The notes under the pieces were generated by a model. The model worked only from the letters and a program-made list of their open reading frames with translations, ran no database searches and had not been told where the DNA came from. From the NCBI GenBank assembly GCA_000507305.1, contig DF239128.1, positions 188,838-252,837 of the forward strand: a DNA stretch of 64,000 nucleotides, given 5' to 3'. This stretch comes from Breviolum minutum Mf 1.05b.01. Its lineage: Eukaryota > Sar > Dinophyceae > Suessiales > Symbiodiniaceae. Positions 54,340 to 64,000 of the stretch are shown here, piece after piece (the first letter of the stretch is position 1; every line of letters starts with the position of its first letter). Made by a program: the position numbers and the translations under genes.

Positions 54340-54653
54340 ATTGACCCCCTCCAGCAATGCAGCTCTACCAACCGCAGCTTGGGAACCAGTTTGACCGCTT
54401 CTTGTGCTCCCAGTTTCAACAAGCGCTGGCGTGTTTCGACCAACGAGTCCGCGGACATATGCCGAATGTGAAGTTCCGAATTCAAATGGGAGCGAGCATG
54501 CGAAAGCCACAACACTGCAGTTTCAGCCAAGGGGGTTTGGCTCGGTACATAGCCAGAAGTCTCGGCCAAAATGCATAGCACATGGATGATATCCGTCGGC
54601 AAGGTGGTCTGATCAAAGCCATCTAGCCAAAGGCCACAAAATTCCGAGATGGC
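54340..54653 (-). CDS. helical-protein exon, copy B (LWLD repeat)
   Basis: Starts at CAG/GCC (54654-54655) and reads AISEFCGLWLDGFDQ onward. It is almost identical to copy A (HLHSEL becomes HLNSEL), then diverges after VPKLRL, which suggests the exon ends there. Helical, soluble, unknown function. Confidence 0.6.
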
Positions 54654-54769
54654 CTGAATGGTAAAATACATCAAGATACCATGGATGATCACTGTATATC
54701 CCATATCATCCCCTGTGCAAGTGTATGTGTGTGGGGGCAAGAATAAACTTTAGCACATGTTGGGGCAAA

Positions 54770-54985
54770 CATGTACAGCAACAGCCCGTGCCTTTCCCAA
54801 ATTTTGCCTCTCAACAGAGGGCCCAAGCCGGAGCACAGAAGCTCTAATAGCCTTGCAGCATGAAACCTTAGCGAATCCGGCAAACCAGAAGGCTCGAAAA
54901 GCTTTCCAAGCAAACCTTTCCCGCAGTCAAAGCCAAGGAGCCAAACGTCCGCAGCATCTCCGGTGGGTGACTTTAGGATCATCTT
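54770..54985 (-). CDS. helical-protein exon, copy B
   Basis: The frame reads SPTGDAADVWLLGFDCGKGL, LRFHAARLLELLCSGLGPL and KIWERHGLLLYMFAPTC without interruption. In copy A the same stretch is split by extra sequence at about 20300-20460. Copy B is therefore the better guide to the exon. Confidence 0.55.
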
Positions 54986-55044
54986 CTGCTTTCATCTCCG
55001 CAGCACTGACCACTTCCACCCCATTCGTGTGGATAGACCACCTA

Positions 55045-55840
55045 CAAACACAACCCGTGAAATGTGTGCAGAGCTACGTAAGCCAGCCAGATGTCTGCCT
55101 CTGCCTCTTACAGAAGACCTCTTTCACACAAAACAGCTTTTACTCCAGCTGTCCCTAACACCAGAAACACTTTAAGCAGAAGCCTTTAGGATTTGAAACC
55201 CTTCACACCAGACGCCCTTCACAGCAAACCGTTTTGACACCAAAAACCTACAGTATATATACACCAAAACGGCTTTTGAAGAAAACTTTGCACCCGGGAC
55301 AACTGGACCATGACTGTCACATGACAGGGACATGGTCGGGACATGACCGGAACATGACAGGGACGCTTGTTGGGGTAGAGCATGGAGACAGCTGCCATTG
55401 GAATTGGCAAAGGAGCCACTCATGTCAAAAATATAAGATAAATGTTCATCATGTGAGACATGTTCCAAAAAACAACCAGAAAATGGAAAATTAAGAAACA
55501 AAATGATCTTGCCACCAACTCCAAACCACCAAGTCGAAGCACCAATTAAGATCAACTTGAAATAGGATGAACATGGATGAGATATATTTCATGATGTTTT
55601 GGCGTCTAGGAAAGGAGCGTCACCCCGGTACTATCCTGCTATACTGGCCACTTGCACCAGGATCTTGAGGGCATCTGACTGCCCAAGGTAGTGCATGATT
55701 GAACCACGTATACAGAGGGGTTAATTTGTGAGCCAAGGAGAAGAGGGAATCACATTCCTTTTGACACCATGTCCAGGTGGTGTGTTTGTGTGGGATCTAT
55801 TAGAAACGCTTCTGTCGGAAAGGATCTTGCAAAACACTAC
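55045..55840. other. insertion private to copy B
   Basis: About 790 bp replaces roughly 60 bp of copy A. It contains the 16-bp degenerate repeat, a small GGGACATGACC-type repeat (55300-55370) and unassigned sequence. No gene recognised. Confidence 0.65.
55130..55290. repeat. degenerate 16-bp tandem repeat, second locus
   Basis: Eight to ten units of the TTTACACCAGAARRCC family (for example TTCACACCAGACGCCC), as at 23085-23328. Both loci sit in copy-specific insertions at different positions, so the family is dispersed rather than inherited with the duplication. Confidence 0.7.
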
Positions 55841-55899
55841 CTTTCTCTCCAAAATAGCTGCCATGTAATCCAAAAGCTCAAGAATCCCGATGCTTCCTT

Positions 55900-56060
55900 C
55901 CCCTGTGTGCAGTAAAGTTGCTGCAGAAAGAGCGTCTCGTCGTCACTGGGAAGAAATAACGGCAAGGCTGTTGCAACCGCAAACTTTTTCAGGGAGACTG
56001 GCAGCAAGCCATCAAGGGGCGTGAACAACGCAGGCCAAATGTTACTGGTGAACTGTGAAC
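55900..56060 (-). CDS. helical-protein N-terminal-side exon, copy B
   Basis: The frame reads LLPVSLKKFAVATALPLFL and PSDDETLFLQQL, matching copy A at 20690-20860. It is preceded by NIWPALFTPLDG. Confidence 0.45.
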
Positions 56061-56299
56061 CTCCTAGTTTACAAAAAGGCAGAACAAGCATGAAAAAGCC
56101 ATGTCCTACTACTCTGAGAGATACTCAAGCACAGGCAATCTTTATTTCTTTTGCGGGGACCTTCACTATTTAGAATGCAAAACACACATCTCTCTCAAGT
56201 TTACGACTCGGGGAAAGACTGGTCGCTGCAAAGCTATATTAGAAGAAACTTCTGGAACCCTGGGTCACCACAGTGTCGAAGCTCCCTGGCCCGCCAAAT

Positions 56300-57051
56300 C
56301 CACAGCTTCTGCCTGCCAGATTTGCCATTCCCTTGGGTGTCTTTTGCTTTGTCGTCTTTGAAGAAGCATCTTTCTTTGGGTTGCTTTTCTCTGTCTTCAT
56401 ATCTTGTGCTGCTCCTCTGAGAAATTGTGCAACGATGTGAAGACCAAAGTAGGCACAAGTCAAACCCATCAGCGCTACAAGCGACCCTGCCAGTATCATT
56501 GTCACCACTGTAGATGGTCTGAAAATTAAAATGATCGACACGACACTGAAGAGGCTGAAGCGAGTAATGAGAAGACTCATTTCCAGCACATCCAAAATGC
56601 CACCTTGCACCTCTGTGAAAGGCTTGTACCAGGAGAAAATCCCCAGCTGCCATCCCGAAAGGATGGGGAAGAGCAGGAGTTTGGCCTTCTCATCAGCTGC
56701 CAGACTTGTGTATGTCACCAGGTTCATCGTTAACACATCCAGGCGCTTGACAATGATATCCCACCACCAGAACTCGGGCTCATAGCCCTGAATGAAGTAA
56801 CCATACTTTCGGTTGTTGTCTGGACTCTGTCTATCATTCAGGGCCCAAATTCGCAAATAAAGCAACAAGGGAACCCCAAGGCACCAAACAGCAAGGCCAA
56901 CAAATGCAATAATGGCAACGAGAAAGTGATCTCGGCTCCAGCAAATGAGCTCCGGATCCGGTTTCAAACGTTGAAATGTGACAGTGATGCCAGCATCATT
57001 GTCTTCCAGGATCGGGACACACCAAAGCAGCTTCAGGAAGTTGGACAGCAA
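56300..57051 (-). CDS. multi-transmembrane exon of giant GCC membrane protein, copy B
   Basis: The same architecture as 21049-21891: a TM helix (LVAIIAFVGLAVWCLGVPLL), the loop GYEPEFWWWDIIVKR, then three to four helices and a Lys-rich tail (KKDASSKTTKQKTPKGMANL). Differences from copy A cluster in the first helix and the tail; the central 150 residues are nearly identical. That pattern suggests purifying selection or gene conversion. It is an integral membrane protein, probably at the cell surface. Confidence 0.75.
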
Positions 57052-57129
57052 GTTTGGCCACCTGACACTGCTAAGTTTTCTCTATGTTTCTCTCAAGTTT
57101 AGGCAGTTCTGCCAGAAAGATCTTGGTTT

Positions 57130-57262
57130 GATATCCAAGACTTGGGTGCATCCAAGCAGCATGGCCAGCAGCATCAACCAAAACACGGGGACAGACTCCT
57201 TGAACAGTTTGCGAGGTCGCGGCAGGGATGAGAACAGACCAAAGTCCAACGTTTCCTGAGTC
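57130..57262 (-). CDS. TM exon upstream of the FWWW exon, copy B
   Basis: The frame reads ETLDFGLFSSLPRPRKLFKE and VFWLMLLAMLLGCTQVLDI; counterpart of 21950-22095. Confidence 0.55.
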
Positions 57263-57639
57263 CCAAGGTGAAAAAGATGTATACACCTTGTATATCCATA
57301 TGAAAAAAATACGTATGTATCAAATCAAAGTCAATGCAAATGATCTAGCCAGCAGAAATCCTGGGCCGATATGCAAACGGGCCAAACAAGCGAAACTGGT
57401 CGTGAAAAAAAAACCTTCGGATTCAACACCGACGACAATGTGTACAATCGTCACTGTGACACCTGTGTCAAGCAGCAATATCCACAGTCTGTACTGAATC
57501 TTCGCTTTTGTGACTCGATTCCAGAGACGCGTCGCTCCCAGGCCTTGCCGATCCCAGCTTACGGCCAGCAAAACTGGATCATGGACAACACATGCAATAT
57601 GGTACCATAAGTCTAGATATGCAATTGTTTTGCGGATAG

Positions 57640-57765
57640 ATCTGCATAGATTTAGAGGTATAGATATAGACATGGATACAAATATAGGTATAGATTCAGA
57701 TGCAGATATGAATACAGATATAGGTATAGATGTACGAGATGTAGATCTAGATATAGGTATGACCT
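57640..57765. repeat. degenerate GATATA hexanucleotide repeat
   Basis: About twenty units of the GATATA/GATGTA/GATACA type in tandem. Copy B only. Translations are Asp/Ile-rich artefacts. Confidence 0.85.
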
Positions 57766-57999
57766 CTGTAAAAACTCTTCCAAATGCGTGCTACCTTCAT
57801 ACATACACACATAGTACATGATTTAAATCAATTCTACGTATAATGCTATTGTATTGTATTTATATACATGTTTCTGTGTGTGTGTGGGTATTATTCAACT
57901 AATATTAATATGATATGACTATGACTATTACCTAAAGTTTTGTCGCACAAACACACACAAACACAAGCGCCACTGGCTCTGCAACAGGACCGGAGTCTG

Positions 58000-58345
58000 C
58001 TTCCGAGACATCGAACTCTGCCCGATAATGTCTTTGTCTGAAACAAATTGATCGTCGCCGTCGCACCTCAATTCAGCACATTTTGCCTTGCACACATTCT
58101 CAAAGGACTCCTGATGTTGATCCTGAGCCAAAATCGAAAGCTCAAATGTCCAATTACTGATGCTGTCATGAGAAGTAGTTTTGCTTTGGTTGAATCCATT
58201 CGCATGAACGTGAAGAAAGGCAGGACACCAACTGACGCTGAGCAAGAGACCGCTGCAACGTATAGATCAGTGGCCGAGTCGTACGCATCAGAGACCTCTG
58301 TGGTCAATGCGGTCAAGCCCATCGGGGCCAAGGTTTGCTTATAGT
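58000..58345 (-). CDS. membrane-gene exons (Cys-containing loop), copy B
   Basis: Shares SFENVCKAKCAELRCDGDDQ and TTEVSDAYDSATDLYVAAVS with copy A. A further ORF joins the second segment to a TM-containing stretch upstream without a stop, so copy B gives the better reading. Confidence 0.5.
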
Positions 58346-58399
58346 GGCTGATGGGTATAGTCTGAGCTGAGAACATGGCATTGGATGTCACTGTAAAAA

Positions 58400-58640
58400 A
58401 ACTAAACCAAGCTGCCGCGACTGCCACTTGCAATACATCAGCACCAATCTTTTTGGCTTCATACTCAAAATACCGTCGAAGTTTCCAGGCGAGGGCACGT
58501 TTGACCTTGGGGCTAAAGCCCAGGAATTGCTTCCCCAGAAAAAGAATAATCAAGAGAAAGCGAGCAAGTGTACATGCACAAGATTACAAGTGCAGCTGGA
58601 TGGCAAAGGTCTCTAGCAGGCTTGGGCTTATCCTAAGTTC
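58400..58640 (-). CDS. membrane-gene exon, copy B
   Basis: The frame reads LGKQFLGFSPKVKRALAWKL, RRYFEYEAKKIGADVLQVAV and AAAWFSFFTV. It is the counterpart of 23990-24256: a basic segment and one TM helix. Confidence 0.5.
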
Positions 58641-59397
58641 AGTGCCCGTGCGGGTTTCTTCGACAAAACGCGCGCTGTGGGTTTAGATTGGAAATGTTTA
58701 AGTTAAGCAAGAGTTCAAAGAGTGCATCCAACGGATAGGTAGTCTGTATGCAACTTTCTGCAATGCAAATGAAGCATGCGTGCGGTTTGTCTAAGCTCAG
58801 CGGTGATACAAAGTACAGTAATTTAAACAATTGTTCCAGATGGGCCCCCATTCATCAATTCTTCTTGGATCTCCTTTGAACCTGTTTGGGGAGTCCACGA
58901 AGCCACTAAACCAGGAGGCACCCTCATACAGATTGACTAGAGATCAACCCTCTGACATTTACCCAAATCAAGAGGGTATCCAAAAAAATATGTCGCGATT
59001 TCCGGTGACACTGTGCAAGGCAGCATGTACTGATAACTTGCGAGAGAGATGTACATAGGTCTCTTCGACCCATATCCGTCGTTTTTTGGTATGCGTTCAC
59101 TTCCGGATTCGTGCAGAGTCTACTTCGAGAGAACACAAATATGCCCAATTCATGTCTAGTCCAAGCAACTGTTCTGTGGCAGCCTCCTTCAAGCCTCATG
59201 AAAGAAAGCACCGGAAAAATGCATAAAGGTAGTGCTCAGCGAAGCAAGGCAATGATGTTTCTAGGAAGAAAAATGTTTTTACCCAAACAGGTTCTTGTTG
59301 GGGTTCGCAATACGACCTACCTCCGGGTTGGTCCGCCTCTCTCTCCCTTTGTCTCCGTAGAAGCAATAGCAGAAAGAAAATTGCAGTAGTAGTAGCA

Positions 59398-59483
59398 GCA
59401 GCCGTAGGAGTAGGAGTGGTAGTAGTAGTGCTACAAATAACAGCAATAGTACATAACAGTGCTAGTCATAGTAAGAGTAGCAA

Positions 59484-59522
<39 letters not shown>

Positions 59523-59592
59523 AAGTAGTAGTAGTAGTAGAAGAAGTAGTAGTAGTAGAAGTAGAAGTAGTAGTCCTAGTATTAGTAGTAGT

Positions 59593-59627
<35 letters not shown>

Positions 59628-59688
59628 TAGTACTAGTAGTAGTAGTAGTAGTAGAAGTAGAAGTAATAGAAGTAGTAGTAGTAGTAGT

Positions 59689-59723
<35 letters not shown>

Positions 59724-59835
59724 TACTAGTAGTAGTAGTAGTAGTAGAAGTAGAAGTAATAGAAGTAGTAGTAGTAGTAGTAGTAGTGGTAGTAGTCGTC
59801 GTCGTGGTGGTGGTGGTGGTGCTGGTGACAGAAGC
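59398..59835. repeat. AGT/AGC compound microsatellite with 95-bp internal duplication
   Basis: (AGT)n and (AGC)n blocks. The phrase AGAAGTAGAAGTAATAGAAG occurs at about 59651 and again about 95 bp later, so a multi-block unit was duplicated. It lies within a private insertion of copy B (59.21-60.17 kb). No coding content. Confidence 0.93.
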
Positions 59836-59884
59836 AATAGCAAAAGCAGTAGCGGTAGCTTCCAGCCCCAGCAACATTTTCGTG

Positions 59885-60035
59885 CGAGACTTCCTCCAAA
59901 CATGGAAGCTCCACAGTCACCAAATGCGATATGCCTGCCATGAATGAAAAGTGACACTCCAAGGTTCCCAAATGCTGCGCCTGCCAAGCAAGGTGACGCT
60001 CCAACGTCACCAAACACTGCGCATGGCATGCAAAA
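59885..60035. repeat. 42-45 bp dispersed repeat (three units)
   Basis: Three units with CACCAAAT-GCTGCGCCTGCCA cores and AAAGTGACACTCC links, the same family as 18935-19030. Minus-strand translations give AVFGDVGASPCLAGAAFGN. Confidence 0.65.
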
Positions 60036-60234
60036 TGACCTCTGAACAAACTCAGCTTCTGATCTCTGAGCTACTGCTCTCTGAAGTACTGATCTCGTAG
60101 CTTTTTATTTCGTCTACTGACTCAGCTACTGGTCTCTGATCTATTTCTTATTGAATTTCTCACTTGAGGAGGAAATATGGAATTCTTGTGCAATATGCAA
60201 CCTGTTTTTTTTTTTGTTCCGAGCTCTGCCAAGA

Positions 60235-60365
60235 AGCTTTCAGGGTCCATTCCCCAGGTCAGCAGCTCTGGGTTTGCGCTGATGCACTCCCATGTAAGTC
60301 GAACTCGCCTGGAAAGACTGGCCTTGGGCTGCAGTATCTGCACACTGCGAGAAGCGTTAATAGGG
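60235..60365 (-). CDS. membrane-gene exon, copy B
   Basis: Counterpart of 25665-25830, reading ILQPKASLSRRVRLTWECIS then ANPELLTWGMDPESFLAE. The next exon in the 3' direction is separated from it by the private insertion. Confidence 0.5.
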
Positions 60366-60604
60366 CCGGTCAGATGCAAAACGATGCAAAACGATGCAAA
60401 ACTCGTCGAAATTTGCCAAGCAGCTAAGTGAGATTCTTTACGAGCTCGGTGGATGCCTTGGCTTCTTCCGCTCCAAAGCGTAAGTCTTGTTCAAACAGTT
60501 GAATTGCCTCCTTCATTACTTACACCATCGGTATGTCATGGGATTCCAATGCCCAGAATTCATCCTGTATCATCATGTCATATCCTTCCAACACAGAAAC
60601 TTTA

Positions 60605-60790
60605 GACTAGCAGACTGGCGTAGGCCCCAAACATGCCAACAAGCATGCATCCAAGACCGATGGAACCAGAACCCTTGAACTCCTTTGACGTCTAAATCTG
60701 TCTGCAGAAAAGCTTGAAATGATCCTCAATGATGTCGACCATGTCCCCATTCTTTTTCCAAGCCCAGTGGCACATCTTTGTTGCTAAAGG
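60605..60790 (-). CDS. membrane-gene exon, copy B
   Basis: From a CCTTTAG acceptor the frame reads TKMCHWAWKKNGDMVDIIED then HFKLFCRQ; GSGSIGLGCMLVGMFGAYAS follows. Counterpart of 26090-26260, with a small frame difference at the start. Confidence 0.45.
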
Positions 60791-60959
60791 CTTTGAAAAA
60801 GCCATCTCTCCTTTGCACAGCCAATGGCAGTTGCAGGATTGGGAGGCAAAGCAAGGAAAACAATCGGAGTTGCGGATCTTCCGGTTTGAACTGTCACTTG
60901 TCTGCTATTCGAAATGATTTGGAGGAACCATGAAAGGTTGGAGTCGGTCTGTTGGGGTC

Positions 60960-61056
60960 CATGGGCTGCCGCTCCTTCAATAAAGAAATGCGGATCCTCA
61001 CTGCCATCCTCGAGGCTTTCTAAGGTTGCTGTTTCCAACACTCCAGCGTCCTGCAA
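60960..61056 (-). CDS. membrane-gene exon, copy B
   Basis: After a CTTGCAG acceptor it reads DAGVLETATLESLEDGSEDP and FFIEGAAAHG. Counterpart of 26395-26500. Confidence 0.55.
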
Positions 61057-61145
61057 GAGTTTTCACCGTGTCATCTATGGGAAGTGTTGACATATGTTTG
61101 CATGAAGGCATCATGGAAACCATCAACCCAATAGATTCAATAGAT

Positions 61146-61397
61146 TCAAAGAAAACAGTCCTCAATGTCACTCCATGTCAGACCGAGGTCGGGCAAGAGC
61201 GGCTCCATGACTTTTTCCAGCTTGAGAACAGCTTTCCGAGTCGCCTTCTCTCTGTTCGCTTTTGGGTTAAACGTTATGCCAGCCTTGTTGGCAGCAGGCA
61301 CCAAACAGTATACCACAGATGCGCAGACCAGATACACAGCCAACATAGCACCAAGTGGATTTAAAATGTAGTAGCCGGCCGGTCCCATTAGCTTCAC
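61146..61397 (-). CDS. transmembrane exon, copy B
   Basis: Reads LMGPAGYYILNPLGAMLAV, YLVCASVVYCLVPAANKAG and a basic helix ending DLGLTWSDIEDC. Counterpart of 26509-26817. Confidence 0.65.
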   Translation of the reverse strand: MKLMGPAGYYILNPLGAMLAVYLVCASVVYCLVPAANKAGITFNPKANREKATRKAVLKLEKVMEPLLPDLGLTWSDIEDCFL

Positions 61398-61479
61398 ACC
61401 TTTGAACCTTGGTTCAAAAGGCCCACTGAGTTAAATCGAGTAGTCGATGCAAGACTCAACTGCGCAAAACGTGCGGCCA

Positions 61480-61600
61480 TGTGTCGTTTCGCTCGTCCCA
61501 AGCTTTTGCGCAAAGCAGCTGGTTGCAAACTCCACTGTCGCAATCTTGGGCCTTGAACAACCCAGAATGAATCTCCCGTGCATGACACAAGCAAAACATC
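61480..61600 (-). CDS. membrane-gene exon, copy B
   Basis: Reads HGRFILGCSRPKIATVEFAT then SCFAQKLGTSETTHGRTFC. Counterpart of 26900-27000, chosen over other open frames by conservation. Confidence 0.35.
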
Positions 61601-61689
61601 TCAATTTGAATCCATCTCTCACACAATTGCAGGCACTGTCTTCGTCATCATCCTATACACATCCAAGATCCTACACATCGTGGTTGGCA

Positions 61690-61820
61690 CAGAAAGGATC
61701 TTCGATGCATCTCAGAATGTGGCAACTCTGGGCTACCGACACGACATTCAAAATCGAGAAGAGGCTCTTCATGGCTTCTGTTGCTTCCGGGGGCCACGGC
61801 ATCTTCAACCCCTGACAGGA
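61690..61820 (-). CDS. membrane-gene exon, copy B
   Basis: Reads LKMPWPPEATEAMKSLFSIL and NVVSVAQSCHILRCIEDPFC, continuing ANHDV to a GTGTAG donor. It lacks the 7-bp duplication of copy A. Confidence 0.5.
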
Positions 61821-62119
61821 AAGCCCAGAATCTCACCCCCTGGGCATTTCTCGCAGTTTTATGCAATTTTGTTGGGTGCAAGAGTTTAGCCTCTTATCAA
61901 ATCTTATAAAAGAAATCGGCCGGAACGCCTAAGCCCAATACAAAGTCCCAAGCCCCAAGTCCGTTTTCCCTTTCCACAAACATGGAACCCACGATCAGAT
62001 TCATGGTTCCAAGATGACCCATGATGACTCAGACCTTGTGGGTCAAAAAGGGTCTCCACTTTGTCCTTGCTCAAAAATCAAAAGGCGCCCACCTCCGAGC
62101 TTGTCGAGCATTCAGTGGC

Positions 62120-62385
62120 ATTTGCACTCGCACAAGCTGCCAGTTGCTTCATCTCTGCTTCATCTTCCGACCAAGCGAAGCTTTTGAGTTGGTCCAAATT
62201 GAATTCCAGGAGGACAGAGCCTTGACACACCAAGTTACCAAGTGCTCCCGATTGAAGTTGGGTGTGAATTCAAAATGCTTCAGAAGGGATCGATCTCCCA
62301 TGACAGACTTGGTAGAAGCATTTCTCAAGAAAACCATTATTGTAATGACCTCTAAAGTTATGACAGCAGTAGCAACCTCATTTCA
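62120..62385 (-). CDS. TM exon plus acidic exon, copy B
   Basis: Reads TAVITLEVITIMVFLRNAST then KSVMGDRSLLKHFEFTPNFN in one frame to a GTAACT donor, and after a TCAAG acceptor LLEFNLDQLKSFAWSEDEAE. This frame is broken by one base in copy A. Confidence 0.55.
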
Positions 62386-62529
62386 ACAATGACAAGGGTA
62401 GCACCCCTTAAATCTGGGCAGGTGGCATGCTGCAATCCATTGTGAGCCAATACCTCGGCATCTAGACATGTTGCACGATCACTGATATGAAGATGGAATT
62501 AGTGCAGTTTCACACCTCCCTTCACAGCT

Positions 62530-62830
62530 GAGTTGCGAATGATGCTGGTGTGCAGTTTCACACCCCCCTTCACAGCGGTGGTGGCCGCCATGACTGCCAC
62601 CACAAAGTTCATGAACGCCTTCTGGACGAGATCCGATAGAATTCCCGCCTCAGTAGAGCAGAACGATCCATCATACCATCTCTTGGTCCTTTCTGCAATC
62701 ACATGGGGGAGTCCGGAGTCCCTGAAATTATACAACCCCACCATCAAGAAAAGTAATGTGATGGAATGTAAGGGAAACCAAGGATTCCCGTAGGGCATGT
62801 ACTTTTCAGCATTTTCTGCCCGTGTGAGCT
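62530..62830 (-). CDS. TM exon, copy B
   Basis: Reads GILSDLVQKAFMNFVVAVMA and ATTAVKGGVKLHTSIIRNSA. The frame is open further upstream through LHSITLLFLMVGLYNF, which may be a second helix or intron. Its 3' end carries a short tandem duplication (AVKGGVKLH repeated). Confidence 0.55.
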
Positions 62831-62989
62831 TCACAATTTGACCAGACTGGTTTCACATATTCACGGAGCACACTTATATAAATTTTCACATTCATCCAAA
62901 AGTTGTGAGTTTTGATGCGCGGAGCTACACAAAGGAGAGGGCCGGAGAGGGTCACACGGTTGCACAAAAGAGACTGAGGCAGTGACAGC

Positions 62990-63260
62990 TAGCACACCAC
63001 CAGGGTCGGCTGGACAAGGCTGGCAAAAGTCTGGATAGCTATCACGCGCATAACCATCTGGGCAATGACCGCAGAGAACACCAGAAGAGCCTCAAGAAAA
63101 GCAATACTTTGATGCCCTAGCTATGCGGGTACTGGGCATTGCTGCCCTACACTAGCAGCACTAGCACCGCTTGAGCTGGCACTCATGAAAGTTCAACCTG
63201 CCACCCGTAAGGCTGGGGCCGACTGCGCATCCATTTCCTCACTAGCAGCAGGTCACTGAT
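62990..63260 (-). CDS. TM exon with loop, copy B
   Basis: Keeps the helix SIAFLEALLVFSAVIAQMVM and the flank ATQTFAS-like region of copy A. The loop upstream differs by small indels (Ala/Ser-rich), consistent with a variable extracellular loop. Confidence 0.55.
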
Positions 63261-63299
63261 GTTTTCAGCCTACAAGATGCCCCTCTTCACTGGCTGGTG

Positions 63300-63480
63300 A
63301 TGATTTCCGACTTGCGTCTGATTTCCTTTCCGATCCAAGTGTCCCCATGCACCATGGCAACCTTTTGGGGCATCAAGGCCAAGGCGAGTAGAAAGACATG
63401 CTTCACCACCAAGACAGCCAGGAGAACCATCAGCCAGCAGAACATCACAGGACACAGCAGTAGTGATTCCTGTCTGGAAA
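63300..63480 (-). CDS. first TM exon, copy B
   Basis: Reads LLCPVMFCWLMVLLAVLVV, KHVFLLALALMPQKVAM and a polar end. Counterpart of 29268-29455, with a TTTTTCCAG acceptor. Confidence 0.55.
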
Positions 63481-63719
63481 AAACCAGGCCTCAGTGTCAG
63501 TCAAACAGCGTAAACCAGAAATCTTATGAAATTTTCACCCTCAGAAAGACGGAATAGACATGAAGAATCATGAAGAAACCTTTGCACGAGCATGTGTCAA
63601 ATGCGCGGTTTCTGCACCAACATGACAAATACAGGTCAATACAGAATCCTCCAGCACGAGGCAAGAAGCGTCTGCATGTGTTACAGTACAGGGATGTCCC
63701 AAAATGAAGCTGCCACTAA

Positions 63720-64000
63720 GAATTGCATCCTCTACCATGTCGCTCCGTTGCTGCATCGCGCTTCTCTGATCTCCTCATTCCTCATGTTCTCCTTTGTCTC
63801 CTCTTGTATTTTTCTTCCTTGTCTTCTGAACTTTGGTTCCTCTTCCATTGGCTGATGTTGCCGCTGTGTATGTTTCCCGTGCCGGCAATGATAAGCGGCT
63901 ATGTGCTGTTGGTTGCTCATGATTGCTCTGCTCTTCCCTGCCTGCACATCACAAAATCCTACCTTTTCTCGCTCTTCGTTGGCAGCACGCGGAACTGGAA
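63720..64000. other. unique sequence beyond duplication copy B
   Basis: T/C-rich on the plus strand, no exon recognised. It is probably intron of the copy B membrane-protein gene, whose ectodomain exons would lie beyond the window. Confidence 0.4.

Larger units (their letters stand above)
52265..63720 (-). repeat. segmental duplication, copy B
   Basis: Same-orientation copy of 16440-29640; anchor pairs are given there. Private insertions relative to copy A lie at about 55.05-55.84 kb and 59.21-60.17 kb. Relative deletions match 17.86-19.16, 22.5-23.3, 24.44-25.28 and 27.96-28.53 kb of copy A. Homology stops near 63718, in the intron upstream of the first TM exon, so the cysteine-rich 5' exons of this copy are not in the window. 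Confidence 0.92.

Noticed and set aside
1..64000. tRNA, rRNA, snRNA and a spliced-leader relic
   Set aside because: None recognised by eye; a covariance search was not possible, so absence is not proven.

Overview
The window looks like nuclear DNA of a dinoflagellate, most likely a coral symbiont of the Symbiodiniaceae. This is inference from gene style. Supporting it are long intron-rich genes with short exons, several apparent GC-AG introns, every recognisable gene on the minus strand, near-identical tandem gene copies, a Ty1/copia element with a glycine/lysine-rich gag, abundant triplet microsatellites, and a palindromic dispersed repeat (4084-4206) that I associate from memory with Symbiodiniaceae. 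No rRNA, tRNA, CRISPR array or bacterial-style operon was seen.

Layout. 1-4 kb has no gene I can support. 4.6-5.6 kb holds short coiled-coil exons. 6.9-8.6 kb is an intact ABC1/ADCK-type kinase-like gene. 9.6 kb has a lone exon. 10.0-11.0 kb is a capsule-synthesis-type glycosyltransferase. 11.1-13.4 kb holds scattered exons, one with an IPPGWW cupin/JmjC-like motif. 15.2-15.5 kb is a compound triplet microsatellite.

The rest is dominated by a large segmental duplication. Copy A (about 16.44-29.64 kb) and copy B (about 52.27-63.72 kb) are in the same orientation. Their exons are nearly identical, while intergenic and intronic DNA differs by many indels and copy-specific insertions. The unit carries the multi-transmembrane 3' part of a giant membrane-protein gene, followed by exons of a helical, apparently soluble protein. 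For copy A the 5' part of the membrane-protein gene is present: a 5.5 kb exon (34.9-40.4 kb) plus smaller exons at 30-33.7 kb. It encodes GCC2/GCC3 (ephrin-receptor-like) cysteine repeats and two sets of four unusual CWC-motif domains. The inferred product is a giant surface receptor or adhesion protein: a cysteine-rich ectodomain followed by a multi-pass membrane region with an FWWW motif.

Between the copies lies a decayed Ty1/copia retrotransposon (43.0-47.95 kb, minus). Its 3' end is replaced by three different minisatellites (41.8-43.0 kb), and its 5' end runs into an assembly gap and a GAT-rich higher-order repeat (48.8-50.0 kb). The tetranucleotide CAGT (ACTG on the coding strand) is about eight to ten times over-represented throughout the element. 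With the CWC-domain tetrads, this is the most unusual signal in the window. Distal exons at 50.5-52.0 kb include a diverged third paralogue of the helical exon.

Exon boundaries were inferred by eye from splice sites, reading frame and A/B conservation. They are not transcript-supported.
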